This document shows, piece after piece, positions 21,183 through 31,778 of a stretch of DNA of 64,000 nucleotides. The translations under genes and the position numbers were made by a program. Origin of the DNA: Lantana camara (lineage: Eukaryota; Streptophyta; Magnoliopsida; Lamiales; Verbenaceae); the NCBI GenBank assembly GCA_037501455.1, contig CM074856.1:22651001-22715000 (forward strand), in the 5' to 3' direction. A model generated the notes under the pieces. That model saw nothing but the letters and a program-made list of their open reading frames with translations. It was not told where the DNA came from and did not search any database. Positions within the stretch are counted from its first letter, which is position 1, and each line of letters starts with the position of its first letter.

Positions 21183-24100
21183 CATCTGGATCATTTTGTG
21201 CACCTAATGCACCTGTATGACCATCCAAACAACTACTGGGCCAAGGTGTTTGTCACTTCCCTCACCGGAATGGCCCAAGAATGGTACAAAAAGCTCCCCC
21301 CGCGCTCAATACGAGGGTACTATGACCTGACGGATGCTTTTGTCAGCCACTTCAACTCGCTGAAGGCATCGGCTCCGGCTGCGACTGCTCTTTACAGCCT
21401 GGTCCAAGGGCCGAACGAGACTCTCAGATCCTTCATGGGGAGGTTCAATAAAGAAATTTTGTTGGTAGAAAAGCCCTCGATGGACTTTTTGAGGCACGTT
21501 CTATTTGGGGCCATCAATATGAAGCATTATGTCAGCAAGGAGTTTGTGGAGGAAGTGGCCAAGAAGAAGCCGCGCTCGCTGATGGAAATTAGGGAGATTA
21601 CCGATTCTTTCTTTACCCTCGAGGATATGTACATAGCGAGGGATCAGAAGATGGCGAACGCCCCTCGCCCCAGCAAAGCCTATGAGGACAGAGGAGATTC
21701 AACCAGGGGCCGCCGCCGCAGCCCCATTCCCGCTCGGAGGAACGCCTCTCCTCCTCGAAAATTCGAGCGAGTCCCTCTTAACCGCCCTATAGCTGAAGTG
21801 TATGCTATGGCGGACAAAAAGCTGTTCAAAAGGCCGTCGAAACTAAGGGAAACCGAGGCCCAGAAGCGCTCAGGAAAATATTGCGCTTTCCACAAGCAGA
21901 AAGGGCACGATACCAACGAGTGCCGGCAGCTTGAGAGTGAAATTCAGAGGCTGATCGCCGGAGGGCATCTTAAAGAGTTCGTTAAGGTGTTGGAACGTTA
22001 TGATGAGCATTGTGCAGAGCGAGCACGCGCCAGGGGGAGGAGCCGTTCACGCTCACGAAGTCCCCGACACCATCACTCCGAGCCCAGTGACCGTGGAAAA
22101 GGGAAGGCATCGGACTTGGAGAACCAGCCCTTCACGGTTATTCACATGATTGCTGGCGGACCCTCGGGGGGTGACTCTAACGCCTCCCGGCGCCGCTACA
22201 TCCGGAGTTATGACCAGAAATCTTCTCGGTCCAGGCCAGTACTCTCTGTTGATAAATCTTCGCACTCGAAGGAGGATGATGTCATAGGGTTTACTGAGAA
22301 AGATCTTGAGCATATTGTAACACCCCATGGGATAGGAAAAACCTCTGACTGTCCCATGGTGGTTAGTTTAGACGTTCATAACCACACTGTAAAGAGGGTT
22401 TTATTTGATAGTGGAAGCTCTGTGAACGTTCTCCCATACTCAACGTTTCAACAAATGAATATAACAAACATCCCCCTCGAACCTCTCAGAACTGCCCTCG
22501 TAGGGTTTGGAGGTTCCGAGATCGTCCCTCGCGGACAGATTCGCTTGGCCACCTCCTTTGGTCGCGCCCCACAGCGAAAAACTTTGAGCGTCCTCTACAC
22601 CATCGTTGAGGTGGATCTTCCTTACAATATCATCATTGGGCGCCCAACCCTCGTGGATTTCAAGGCCGTAATTTCCACATATCACCAGAAGGTCAAATTC
22701 CCAACCCCCGAGGGTACCGGAGAAATTCTGTGTAACGTCAAAGAAGCTTGGGAATGTTACATACTTTCGCTCCGAAGCCACAAGCCCAAGCAGTCCATTC
22801 AACCTGGGTCTACTAAGAAGTCCGTTGACTTCTCCGAATTAGACGAAGATGGCCCCGAGCGCAAAAGAGCCAAGCTGTACCGGAAGAAGAATAAAAAGAG
22901 GATCCCTGGAGATGTTCAGTGTTCAGAGAATAGGCCACCGGGGGCCGTCGAGGGTTCTTCTTCAGAAAACGAGGGTGATGAGCCCAAGGGTATGCTCACC
23001 GGGAAAAAACGAGCGCTAGAGGCGCCGAGGCCGGAGGTTCGGATTGAGCCCACCGAGGAGTTTTTGACCGTTGAATTGGAGCCTGGGAACCCGGATAAAA
23101 CCACCCAGATTGGCTCGGGCCTGGATGGGCCCTCGCAAGTTTTGATGATCGACTTCCTACGGGAGAACTTAGACGTTTTTGCGTGGAAAGCTTCTGATCT
23201 CACCGGAATAGATCCGAGCGTCATTGTCCACAGACTGAACGTGGATCCAACCTTCAAGCCCATCAAACAGAAGAAGAGGGACGTTCATGGCTTTAGGAAA
23301 CGGGTTATCGAAGAAGAGGTTAGTAAGTTGCTTGATGCTCAATACATCGAGGAAATCTTGTACCCAGAATGGCTTTGCAATGTGGTGCTCGTCCCAAAGA
23401 GCGCCAATAAATGGCGTATGTGCAACGACTTCACGGATCTCAACAAAGCGTGCCCCAAAGACCATTACCCACTACCGAGGATCGATCAGTTGGTAGATTC
23501 TACAGCCGGGTGTGAACTCATGAGTATGATGGACGCCTTTCAGGGATATTATCAAATCTTTATGGCGCCCGAAGATCGCCCCAAAACTTCGTTTATTGTG
23601 CATTTGGGTGTCTACTGTTTCAAAGTCATGCCATTTGGGCTCAAAAACGCGGGAGCGACCTATCAGCGCCTCGTCAATAGAATGTTCGAGCGCGAAATTG
23701 GAAAATCTATGGAGGTATATGTAGACGACATGATAGTCAAGAGTGAGCGCCAACGCTCCCATCTGGAAGATCTCAAGCAGACTTTCGAAATCCTTCGTCG
23801 CTACGGAATGAAGTTGAACCCATCAAAATGCACCTTTGGCGTTCGAGGCGGTAAATTTCTGGGATACATGGTCAGTCAACGTGGCATAGAGGCAAACCCC
23901 GAGAAGATTAAAGCAATCCTGGACATACCCTCCCCTCGGAATCTGAGAGAGGTCCAGGTGCTTGTGGGTAAGATCATTTCACTAAATAGGTTCATCTCCC
24001 GCTCAGCGGACCGGAATCTACCCTTCTTTAAAATTTTGCGCAACGCTCGCAACTTTACCTGGAACGAGGATTGCGAAAAGGCCCTGCAGAACATGAAACA

Positions 24101-25160
24101 GTACCTTTCGAGCGCGCCTTTGTTGACCAAGCCAAACCCGGGGGAGAACTTGTTTGTCTATTTATCAGTTTCTTTGGAAGCCACGAGCGCTGTCCTCGTA
24201 GCTATCCGCGAGCGTAAGCATATGCCGGTGTATTACCTGAGCAAGACTCTACAGGGAGCAGAGAAAAGGTACATGGAAATTGAGAAATTTGCCTTTGCGC
24301 TCGTTAACGCATCCCGAAGGCTGAGACCATATTTTCAGGCTCACTCCATCACAGTGCTCACAGATCAACCACTCAAACAAGTGCTATCTAAGCCAGATGT
24401 TTCGGGAAGGTTAATTAAATGGGCGATTGAGTTCAGTCAGTTTGATATCTCCTTCGAGCCCCGTACAGCCATACAGGCTCAGGCAGTGGCCGATTTGTTG
24501 GTTGAACGTTTCAATCTGGAGACTGTGCCATCGGCGGATGAGGGCTTATGGCTTTTGCACACGGATGGCTCCTCGACCTCACAGGGGGGAGGAGCCGCGG
24601 TGACCCTCAGGGATCCCCTTGGGGCAGAAGTCGACTACGCAATCAAGCTGGCGTTTCAAGTCACCAACAACGAAGCTGAGTATGAGGCCCTCATCCAAGG
24701 GCTCAGGATTGCGCTCCAAAATGGGGCCACTCGTGTCACAGCATACGTTGATTCGCAGTTGATCGCGAGTCAAATTGATGGTAGTTATGAGGCTCGAGAA
24801 GCCACCATGGCACAGTACCTGTCGAGCGCCAAGGAGGAGATAGCCAAGTTCAAGGAATTCCATCTTTTGCAAGTTCCGAGGGCAGAAAACGAACATGCTG
24901 ACGCTCTTTCGAAGTTTGCGTCCGCCTTGGACGGCCACAGTGGACGCGCTGTTACATTTCTGAGAACGGAGGAACCATTGATAAGTAAAAGTGAACCTTC
25001 GAAAGAAGTGCACATGATTGACCCCTCCGAGCCTTGTTGGCTTGACGAAATTGTCAGATTCCTCCGGGATGGAACCAGCCCGAGCGACAAAGTTGAGGCT
25101 CGGAAGATCAAAAGCAAGGCCCCTCGATTCTCATTGGATGCCGAGGGTTGTTTATTCTAG
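21183..25160 (+). pseudogene. Retand-like gag C-terminus, protease, RT and RNase H
   Basis: The same frame continues for 1,325 codons. Gag capsid text is at about 21190-21640 and a knuckle-like CAFHKQKGHDTNEC at about 21880. The aspartic protease motif VLFDSGSSVNVLP lies near 22400. RT spans about 23330-23930, with WRMCNDFTDLNKACPKDHYP, MPFGLKNAGATYQ and YVDDM (23718-23732), followed by the RNase H/connection region (YYLSKTLQGAEKRY). A second RNase H domain of the Tat type has LLHTDGSS (24557), NNEAEYEAL, AYVDSQL and ENEHADALSK. The frame ends at a TAG (25158-25160) where the linker to integrase should continue (RSFLGPPLRCL follows in frame). All catalytic motifs look intact; only the stop codons disable it in cis. 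Confidence 0.92.
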
Positions 25161-26267
25161 CGATCCTTCCTGGGCCCACCGTTGAGATGTTTGAGACCCT
25201 CGCAGGCTAAAGAAGTTTTAGAGCATGTACACAGTGGCAGTTGTGGGAACCACTCAGGCGGACGAATCTTGGTAAAGAAAATCTTAAGGAGTGGGTTCTA
25301 TTGGCCCTCGGTACTGCAATATGCCATTAGATACTCCAAGAAATGTCCCAAGTGCCAGTTCCATTCCAACACTCCTCAGTTGCCGGCAGCTCAAATGATT
25401 CCTGTTGATGTTTCATGGCCTTTTGATCAATGGGGCATTGATATCGTGGGACCTCTCCCAATGGCGGTCGGGCAAAAGAAGTTCGTAATACTTGCTGTGG
25501 ATTATTTCACTAAGTGGGCTGAGGCAGAAGCGGTCGCTAAGATAACGTTCAAGGTTGTGAGGGATTTCATTTGGAAAAATATCATCTGCAGATATGGCAT
25601 CCCGAGGGTGCTCATCTCGGATAACGGTTCACAGTTTATCGCTGCTGACACACGAGATTGGTGCTATGAACTAGGGATCGAACAACGATTCACTTCCGTG
25701 GGTCACCCTCAAGCTAATGGTCAAGCTGAAGTGACCAACCGAACCATACTCCAGCATCTGAAAACGATGCTCGAGAGTAAGAAGGGAGAATGGGCTGAAG
25801 AACTTCAGGGAGCTTTGTGGGCGTACCGTACTACTCCGCGAGTGGCAACGGGGGAAACCCCTTATTCCCTCATGTACGGCTCCGAGGCCATGATACCTGC
25901 GGAAATTGCTCAAGAATCCGCACGCGTTGCCTATTTCGAGCCTGCCGCCAACGAGGCCAATCGGGCGCTCGAGTTAGATTTGCTGGATGAGAAGAGGAAT
26001 GCTGCTTGGGCACGTATCCACAAATACAAAGCAACCGTTGCTCGCCATTACAATAAACGTGTTAAGGAAAGGACTTTCCAGCTAGGGGACTTGGTCCTCA
26101 AAAAAGTTGAAGTCTCCAAACACGTAGGTAAGTTGGACCCCAATTGGGAAGGCCCCTTCAAAGTCATTCAAGTACAAGCAAATAACACCTACTTGTTAGA
26201 GACTTTGCAAGGCGAGCGTCTCCCTAGGCCATGGAATGCATGTAACCTTAGAAGGTTCTACGTGTAA
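25161..26267 (+). pseudogene. Retand-like integrase, separated by an in-frame TAG
   Basis: The zinc-binding N-domain H-x3-H...C-x2-C is seen (HVHSGSCGNHSGG...KKCPKC). The DDE core follows: WGIDIVGPLP (about 25435), ISDNGSQF (about 25618) and GQAEVTNRTI (about 25720). The C-terminal domain contains LGDLVLKKVEV...GKLDPNWEGPFKV and LRRFYV. It is in frame with the RT-RNase H segment and cut off from it only by the TAG at 25158-25160. The integrase reaction inserts the cDNA copy with a 5-bp stagger, matching the observed CTCTT duplication. Confidence 0.93.
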
Positions 26268-26851
26268 ACTTCAACTTCTTTGTAATGACCCGTTTGCGGC
26301 ATGAAATCTTTTCCTTTGACGGAAAGCGTGTTGTAATCATTTCCGAAAATGCACCTATATAACAGTAAGTATTTAACTCTTTGTTTTTATTATTTGCTTG
26401 CTTTCTTGTTTGATCTAATGATTCGAGCGACAAGGGGCCTACTCCGTGTCGAGCATCCTCCACGTCGAAAAGCCTACGCGAAACTTCAATCGTTCCAAAG
26501 CTACACTGTCCAGGTGTTGATAACCATCCACCTATAACAGTTTGAACGGTTTGTAATATAAAGTCCTAAAAGTGAGCGTGTCGAACAACGGGGAGCGCAA
26601 TGCTCAGTTATAGCCAGCTGAGTGCTAACCACTCCAGCTCGTGCTCGTAAAAACCCGAATGACCCTCAACTTATTGAGTAAAAACACACTCATAAAATAA
26701 TGGATTTTAACTCAGTCCCTTCATGTGTTTCTCGAAATAACGCTAACCCCATGGTTACGCTCGCTTTGATATCCTACTTAGCAGGTCCTGTTGTTGATCT
26801 CTAAAGTATATACAATCTAATGAAGCCTCATACTTAGGCAAATCTCCAGAG

Positions 26852-27150
26852 GTTTCCTAAGTTCAAATTCGAGCCTCATTGAGAATACAGCCAGGGAACA
26901 TTCATAAGGATCGCCCTCGTGCCCATATTTGCATCTCCCAATATTCCAGCCATAAGCCAATTCTAGGCTAAATATTTCCTAAGTCTGGATTCGAAACTTC
27001 ATTTCAAAAGTGGCCAGGGAACCCTCTTAAGGGTCACCCTCGCGCCTGTATTTCCTCAAAGGTTTTCTAAGTCCAAATTCAAGGTTCATTTCTACTATGG
27101 CCAGGGAACCCTCCTAAGGGTCACCCTCGCGCCTATATTTGCAATAGGCC
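26852..27150 (+). repeat. Three imperfect tandem repeats between integrase and the antisense gene
   Basis: Units start TTTCCTAAG at 26852, TTTCCTAAG at 26974 and TTTTCTAAG at 27063. They share TCnnnATTCgA, GGCCAGGGAACCCTC, AAGGGTCACCCTCGCGCC and TATTT. Unit lengths are about 122, 89 and 88 bp. Tandem repeats in this position are a known trait of Tat-lineage elements and a known source of satellite DNA. Confidence 0.75.
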
Positions 27151-27503
27151 AACTGCCTAACGTCGTGGGCTTCTAAGCTTAATATGCATGGTGATGAGTG
27201 TCAGAGGACCGTCGTAAAAGACACCCCTGCATGCTTACACTACCATCGCAAACGTTCCAAACAAAAGACATTAATATAGAAACGGCGAGCGTAACAAAGC
27301 AGCATCATTCACCATTCAAAAGTAAAGGACAACGCATTCAAACATCCCAGCAGAAAGAGAAGAATTATAATATATGAAGGAAAAGAGCATAGAGAAATCC
27401 AAAACATCCAAGGAAGTAATCCGAAGATTAATTACAGACAATGATTGTTCATAAATATGACAAGGAATTTAAACCAAAAGGAAAGGGATCAATATAAGGA
27501 GTT

Positions 27504-30334
27504 TCACAGGGCTGGAGCATCGGGCTCGGGAGGGGCGGTTGCGAGGGGAACTGGAGCCAACACATTAGCGTCAGAAGTTTGGGCCTCGCCAGGTTCCTCG
27601 GCATCCGCTACATCCATGACGGTGCCCTCGTCTTCTATCAGGAGAGGCTCGGGATCTACCCTGTTGGCAGCTATAAACTCCCCTTGGAGTGTTTCCACCA
27701 ACTCCTGGTACTCAGGCTCCGCCAGATTCTCAGTAGGATCCTCCTCCTGGACCATTGGCTCGCAATTCTCATCCAGATCCATGCGTAGACGAGCGTCGGA
27801 TCGAGCGCTTTCAGGGGCCAGTCCCAACTTCACCATTTGCCCGATCGCTTTATGGAAGAAGCGTCGAGCGTTGTCAAAGCACTGGATGTTGGCCGCAAAC
27901 ATAAAGGCTTTGGAGCGCACGAACTTCTTCACCGCCTCCCAGGATACCTTCGCTTCCCAACCCTGTACCTTGCCTCGCAAGTCAGCGAGGGCCTTGTTGG
28001 CCGCCTCGTTCTGGCGAGTGCTCTCCGCCAGCTGCTCACCCAGCTCCCCATTTTGGGCCCTCAACTGGTCCCGCTCATCCTTCAATTTCCTGTGACGCTC
28101 ATTTAGGACCAGAAAGGCGTCATCGGATTTCCTCAGGTTTTCCTTCAGCTGAGCGTTTTCAAGGGTGACGGAATTCAGCTGAGCACTGATATTGTTGTAA
28201 TCCTCCTGAAGTTGAACAGGGTCTGAAATGCGCAGCAACTTCTTGTACTTGGCTTTACGCTCAGAATAGGCTTGCGCTCGCCCTTGCAAGTTTTTCAGCC
28301 TCGGGATTACCTCCTGGGAAGCCGTAAACGAGGGTCACAATCCGAACATGGAAGGAAGAAGAGGAGAATTTTGTAAAGGGGAGTATAGACTTACCGTCAG
28401 AAGGGCATGGCAGGCATCATCAGCAACGCGAGCGGCGTCATGCTCGTTCAGCTTGTCATGATCGCCGGAAAATTGGAGTTTTCCAACGATGTCGGAGACA
28501 AGGTTGACGGAGTAGGCGCTCTTTTTTAGGAGCACCGGACCTTCAGTCCGCTGGCGCTTATAACGGGAGTCGCCCTTGCAGCCTATCTTCCAAAATTCTT
28601 CATCCTCAGAAGATGAAGTATCGCTGCCCTCGCCACGGTGGCCCACGACCACCTCTTTTCCCTTGCCTGAAATAGGGAGGGAGTCCGGCAACCTTTTCCT
28701 CTTCCCCTGACGCTCGGCCCGGATAGTTTCGTGAATGCGGATAGGCTCCCCCGAGCGGTTCCGCGACCCGCCCGAACTCAGTGAAATTGGGCCCGCGGGG
28801 GCCGCCGGCAGAGGAATGGCCTCATGGGTACCCTCCACTGTCAGATCCTCGATAGGGCCCCTGGGGGGAGCCTCATTCCCTGCTCCCCCTCGAGCATTGT
28901 TTTACCCTCGGCCAGCTCCTCGTCGGTTTACCCTCGCCCTCGGAGCATTGGGAGGGCGGTTTTGCTGCGGTTGCGGGTGTTGAGGATCGACTGCGGGTCC
29001 TTGGGCACCCAACATACGGGAAAGGGCTTCAGCATTCATGCCTTGGGATAGTATTTGGATGCCTGCAAGTAAAGAGGAACGAGCGTCAGAAGATTGATTG
29101 TTTGGATCGTATAAACAAGAAAACAACGATCACTGTAAGTTAGAGAACTATTCTAAAGGTTAGAGATGTTAGTTCCTAGAATCTAACCATCGAGGGCCAT
29201 GATGTCAGCTGGAGGGTTGAGTATCATGTCTGGGGGGCAAGATAAACCATAACGGAACAACACTCCCTCATTCTTCATCAGGGTCTCAGCCTTAATCCAC
29301 TTCTTTTCAGCCCTCATCTCGAGGGATAACCCCATCGCCCAGTCCTCAAAATCTTTATTCCTCATCCTTTCCCTAATCAAAGGACCCTCGCCATGAATCA
29401 TCCATTGCCGATGAACTCCAAAAATTCCCCCGGGAGCCCCCACAAAAAAGTACTTTTCCTTCCAATGCTCGCCATAGCAGGAAGATGGAGAATCTATCAT
29501 CTTAAAGCCTGATTTGGCCTGGACGTAGTAAAATCCATCTGTAGGCGACGAGCGTGGCGACCGGGCTACTTGTATCAAGCTGTCAAAGTTGACTATCGAG
29601 GGTGCTTTGCCCAAGGCCCTCATCGTTATTATGAACGTGTTGATTAGGGCTATGCCATTGGGTAGAATTTGTGAAGGGCAAAGTCCTAGATGATGGTAAA
29701 TGATGACGGCGTCGTGAGCGATTGGAAACCTCAGACCCCCAGCAAGAACTGCATCCCAATAGACCGTCATCATCCCAGGCGGTGGTCGATTGGCCCTCTC
29801 CCCCTCCTCTGGAAGTCGCATGGGAAATACTGCCTCATCCCAATAAGCATTCGCCCTCAACTCCTCCAAATCATCGAGCGTCAAGATGCTAGCGATCTCA
29901 TCCGGTGATCTATCTGTTTGATGGCGATTATCTTGCCTCACACGAGTGGCAGGCTCCCTTCCCCTCCTTTGGCGCCTTCTTGAGGGCCCAGCTTCAAATT
30001 GACGCCCGGATGGCCCTGCTTCGCCCTCGGGGGCCGCCATGGCCACTATAACCCTGTGATCTTGGGGTCGCGTGGCACTGTTCAAAACCGGGGACACTCT
30101 CTCCCCTTGTCTCTGCATCTCCATTACATTGTTCATCTCTTCAAAAATATCATCAACCTCTTCGTCTCCGACAGCGGCTGGAGCCTGGGCCACAGGGATC
30201 GCCATGGAAACCCCTTCACCCGGGGACACCCTAGCCAGAGGGACGGCTGTGGGAACATTGCCGTGAGGGGAAGAACTCCCCACCGACATCTCATCAATCT
30301 CTCTTAAGTAGTCTTCAACGGGGTGTCCGGCCAT
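27504..30334 (-). CDS. Antisense additional ORF of the Retand-like element, three exons (gypsy-type 'Transposase_28'-like domain plus coiled coil)
   Basis: Exon 1 (30334-29188) starts MAGHPVEDYLREIDEMS and contains TLDDLEELRANAYWDEAVFP, GLRFPIAHDAVIIYHHLGL, PSQILPNGIALINTFIITMR and YFFVGAPGGIFGVHRQW. This is the plant 'putative gypsy type transposon' domain as I know it. The donor is ATG|GTTAG. Exon 2 (29062-28395, acceptor TTGCAG, donor ACG|GTAAGT) is basic and low complexity. Exon 3 (28313-27504, acceptor CCCAG) is a long coiled coil (EDYNNISAQLNSVTLENAQL onward) ending in an acidic/proline tail. Phases join exactly, about 874 codons in all. One in-frame TAA (28902-28904) interrupts exon 2 in this copy. 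The function is unknown; Tat-lineage elements are known to carry extra ORFs in either strand. Confidence 0.75.
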
Positions 30335-30628
30335 GGTTGCTTTACGATTTTTGAAGATGGGGTTTTTCTTAGAAAACTCAGTCGAGTAGGGGAAGAATTT
30401 TTGGAGAAAACTCAGTAGCAGAAAGTGGCTCTTCACTCAAGGGTTTCACTCACACAACCTAAAACTAATGTTAGCACGGGGAAAATAAGAAGAAGGGTAA
30501 GGAATTTTTACCTAAGATTTGAAGAGGAGAAATTCGCCGGAGCCTGTAGAACTGGCAAAGATTTCTTGCTATGTGTATGCTTGAAAGAGTTTGAATGCGT
30601 GAAAAAGGTCCCAAAGCCCTGCAAACCC

Positions 30629-30637
30629 CTATTTATA
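30629..30637 (-). promoter_or_regulatory. TATA box of the antisense gene
   Basis: On the minus strand CCTATAAATAGGGG lies about 295 nt before the antisense ATG. The first ATG downstream is the MAGHPVE start; the leader is CT/AAA-rich with a possible GGTAAA donor. The motif nearly copies the LTR TATA context (CATATAAATAGGGG), suggesting a dedicated promoter inside the element. Confidence 0.6.
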
Positions 30638-30920
30638 GGGAAGATTGTACATGGATTAGGGCTGAAAATTCAAAAACGCAATCATTTCCCGCCTAGGAAA
30701 CCCCCCACTTTTGGTAACCGCCTCACGTCTCCCGGAGTGCACGCGCCCACGTTCCCACTCAGCATTAAATGCGGATTTGACAGCATTTAATGCGGTGTCA
30801 GTTTGTGTCCGTTACAGAAGGCCAGCAGTCTCCTCGCTGGTAATGGCCTGGCCCTCGGATATTCGAAATTCAGGGTTCCTTCTTTATAAATTCTACAGTA
30901 CGCTCGAAGCGATACTACAG

Positions 30921-30936
30921 AATTTGGGGGGCAAAA
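30921..30936 (+). other. Polypurine tract of the Retand-like element
   Basis: A purine-rich run with G6 (TTTGGGGGGCAAAA) ends right before the 3' LTR start TGATGAGG. Confidence 0.85.
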
Positions 30937-31773
30937 TGATGAGGCCTAAAATCACTCTCGAATCAGAGCCGTCCACGTGTCAGCATGCCGCTGACTAAAT
31001 CCCAGACGCTCGCCTTGAAGGGCGCGTGGGCCTCCCCAGCCCACTCATTTGCAAGCTAGAATAGACCGTCAAGCCTCGGACGACTATTTGGGTAAAAGTC
31101 CAGAGCCGACGAGTCTGACGCTCGCGTCTCGGCCCTCAGGGTTACCCTTCACAGGGAAGCACCTACATGGGGGTCCCATGTTAACGCTCGGGATCTTGTC
31201 GCTCAAGGGTCATCTATCGTGGGGAGTCCATCCGTGGATTTTTCGAGCGTCATCAACGCTCGGGAATGACCCTACCTCTCATACGATGGATCCTAGCCTT
31301 CACAAGAAGACATTAGTCCCTCATCCCACTCGACCCTCGTCAACAACCTCTGACACAAAGGTACTGTGCACCGTGCACCTGACACGCCGTCTCCTTTTCT
31401 GGAATGTCATTCTCACCCCACCAAAGGCTGCCGCGTGTTAGGGCAACACAGGTTTGGGACCACAAGGTCAATTTACCCATTTACCCCCATCCCTAACATA
31501 TAAATAGGGGAGAACACCTGCTCTCTCCCCCAAGTCATCTTCTACAGACATACTCTATCGTTCTGGGCATTCCCTCTGATCTTCTCAAGCTTTCCATTAA
31601 CCTCACCACAGTAGCATTACATTTCGCACTCTTGGTGTTATCCTAGCTGGAAGAACCCACGCTCAAAAGGAAACCCAGATCCTGAGGCTCTCACGCCTGT
31701 GATGGTCTTCCCTTCTTTAAACAAATCTCAAAGTGTTGTTGCATTTTAGGAAACTCAGATTCCTGCACCATCA
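30937..31773 (+). repeat. 3' LTR of the Retand-like element
   Basis: 837 bp, same length as the 5' LTR, with about eight substitutions by eye. It ends CACCATCA followed by the TSD CTCTT. It contains TATAAATAG at 31499-31507, which could drive readout into the CACTA element to the right. Confidence 0.95.
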
Positions 31774-31778
31774 CTCTT

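Larger units (their letters stand above)
19200..31773 (+). mobile_element. Complete Ty3/gypsy LTR retrotransposon, Tat/Retand-like (12.6 kb)
   Basis: Two 837-bp LTRs (TGATGAGG...CACCATCA) differ at about eight sites by eye. The perfect 5-bp TSD is CTCTT (19195-19199; 31774-31778). A PBS lies right after the 5' LTR and a PPT right before the 3' LTR. Order: gag, aspartic protease, reverse transcriptase, RNase H (DGSS type), integrase, tandem repeats, then a gene on the opposite strand. Protease before RT before integrase marks Ty3/gypsy. The gag and DGSS-type RNase H text plus an additional antisense ORF point to the Tat lineage (Retand/Ogre group). Two in-frame TAG codons break the sense polyprotein. 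It inserted in the left half of the CACTA element. Confidence 0.95.
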
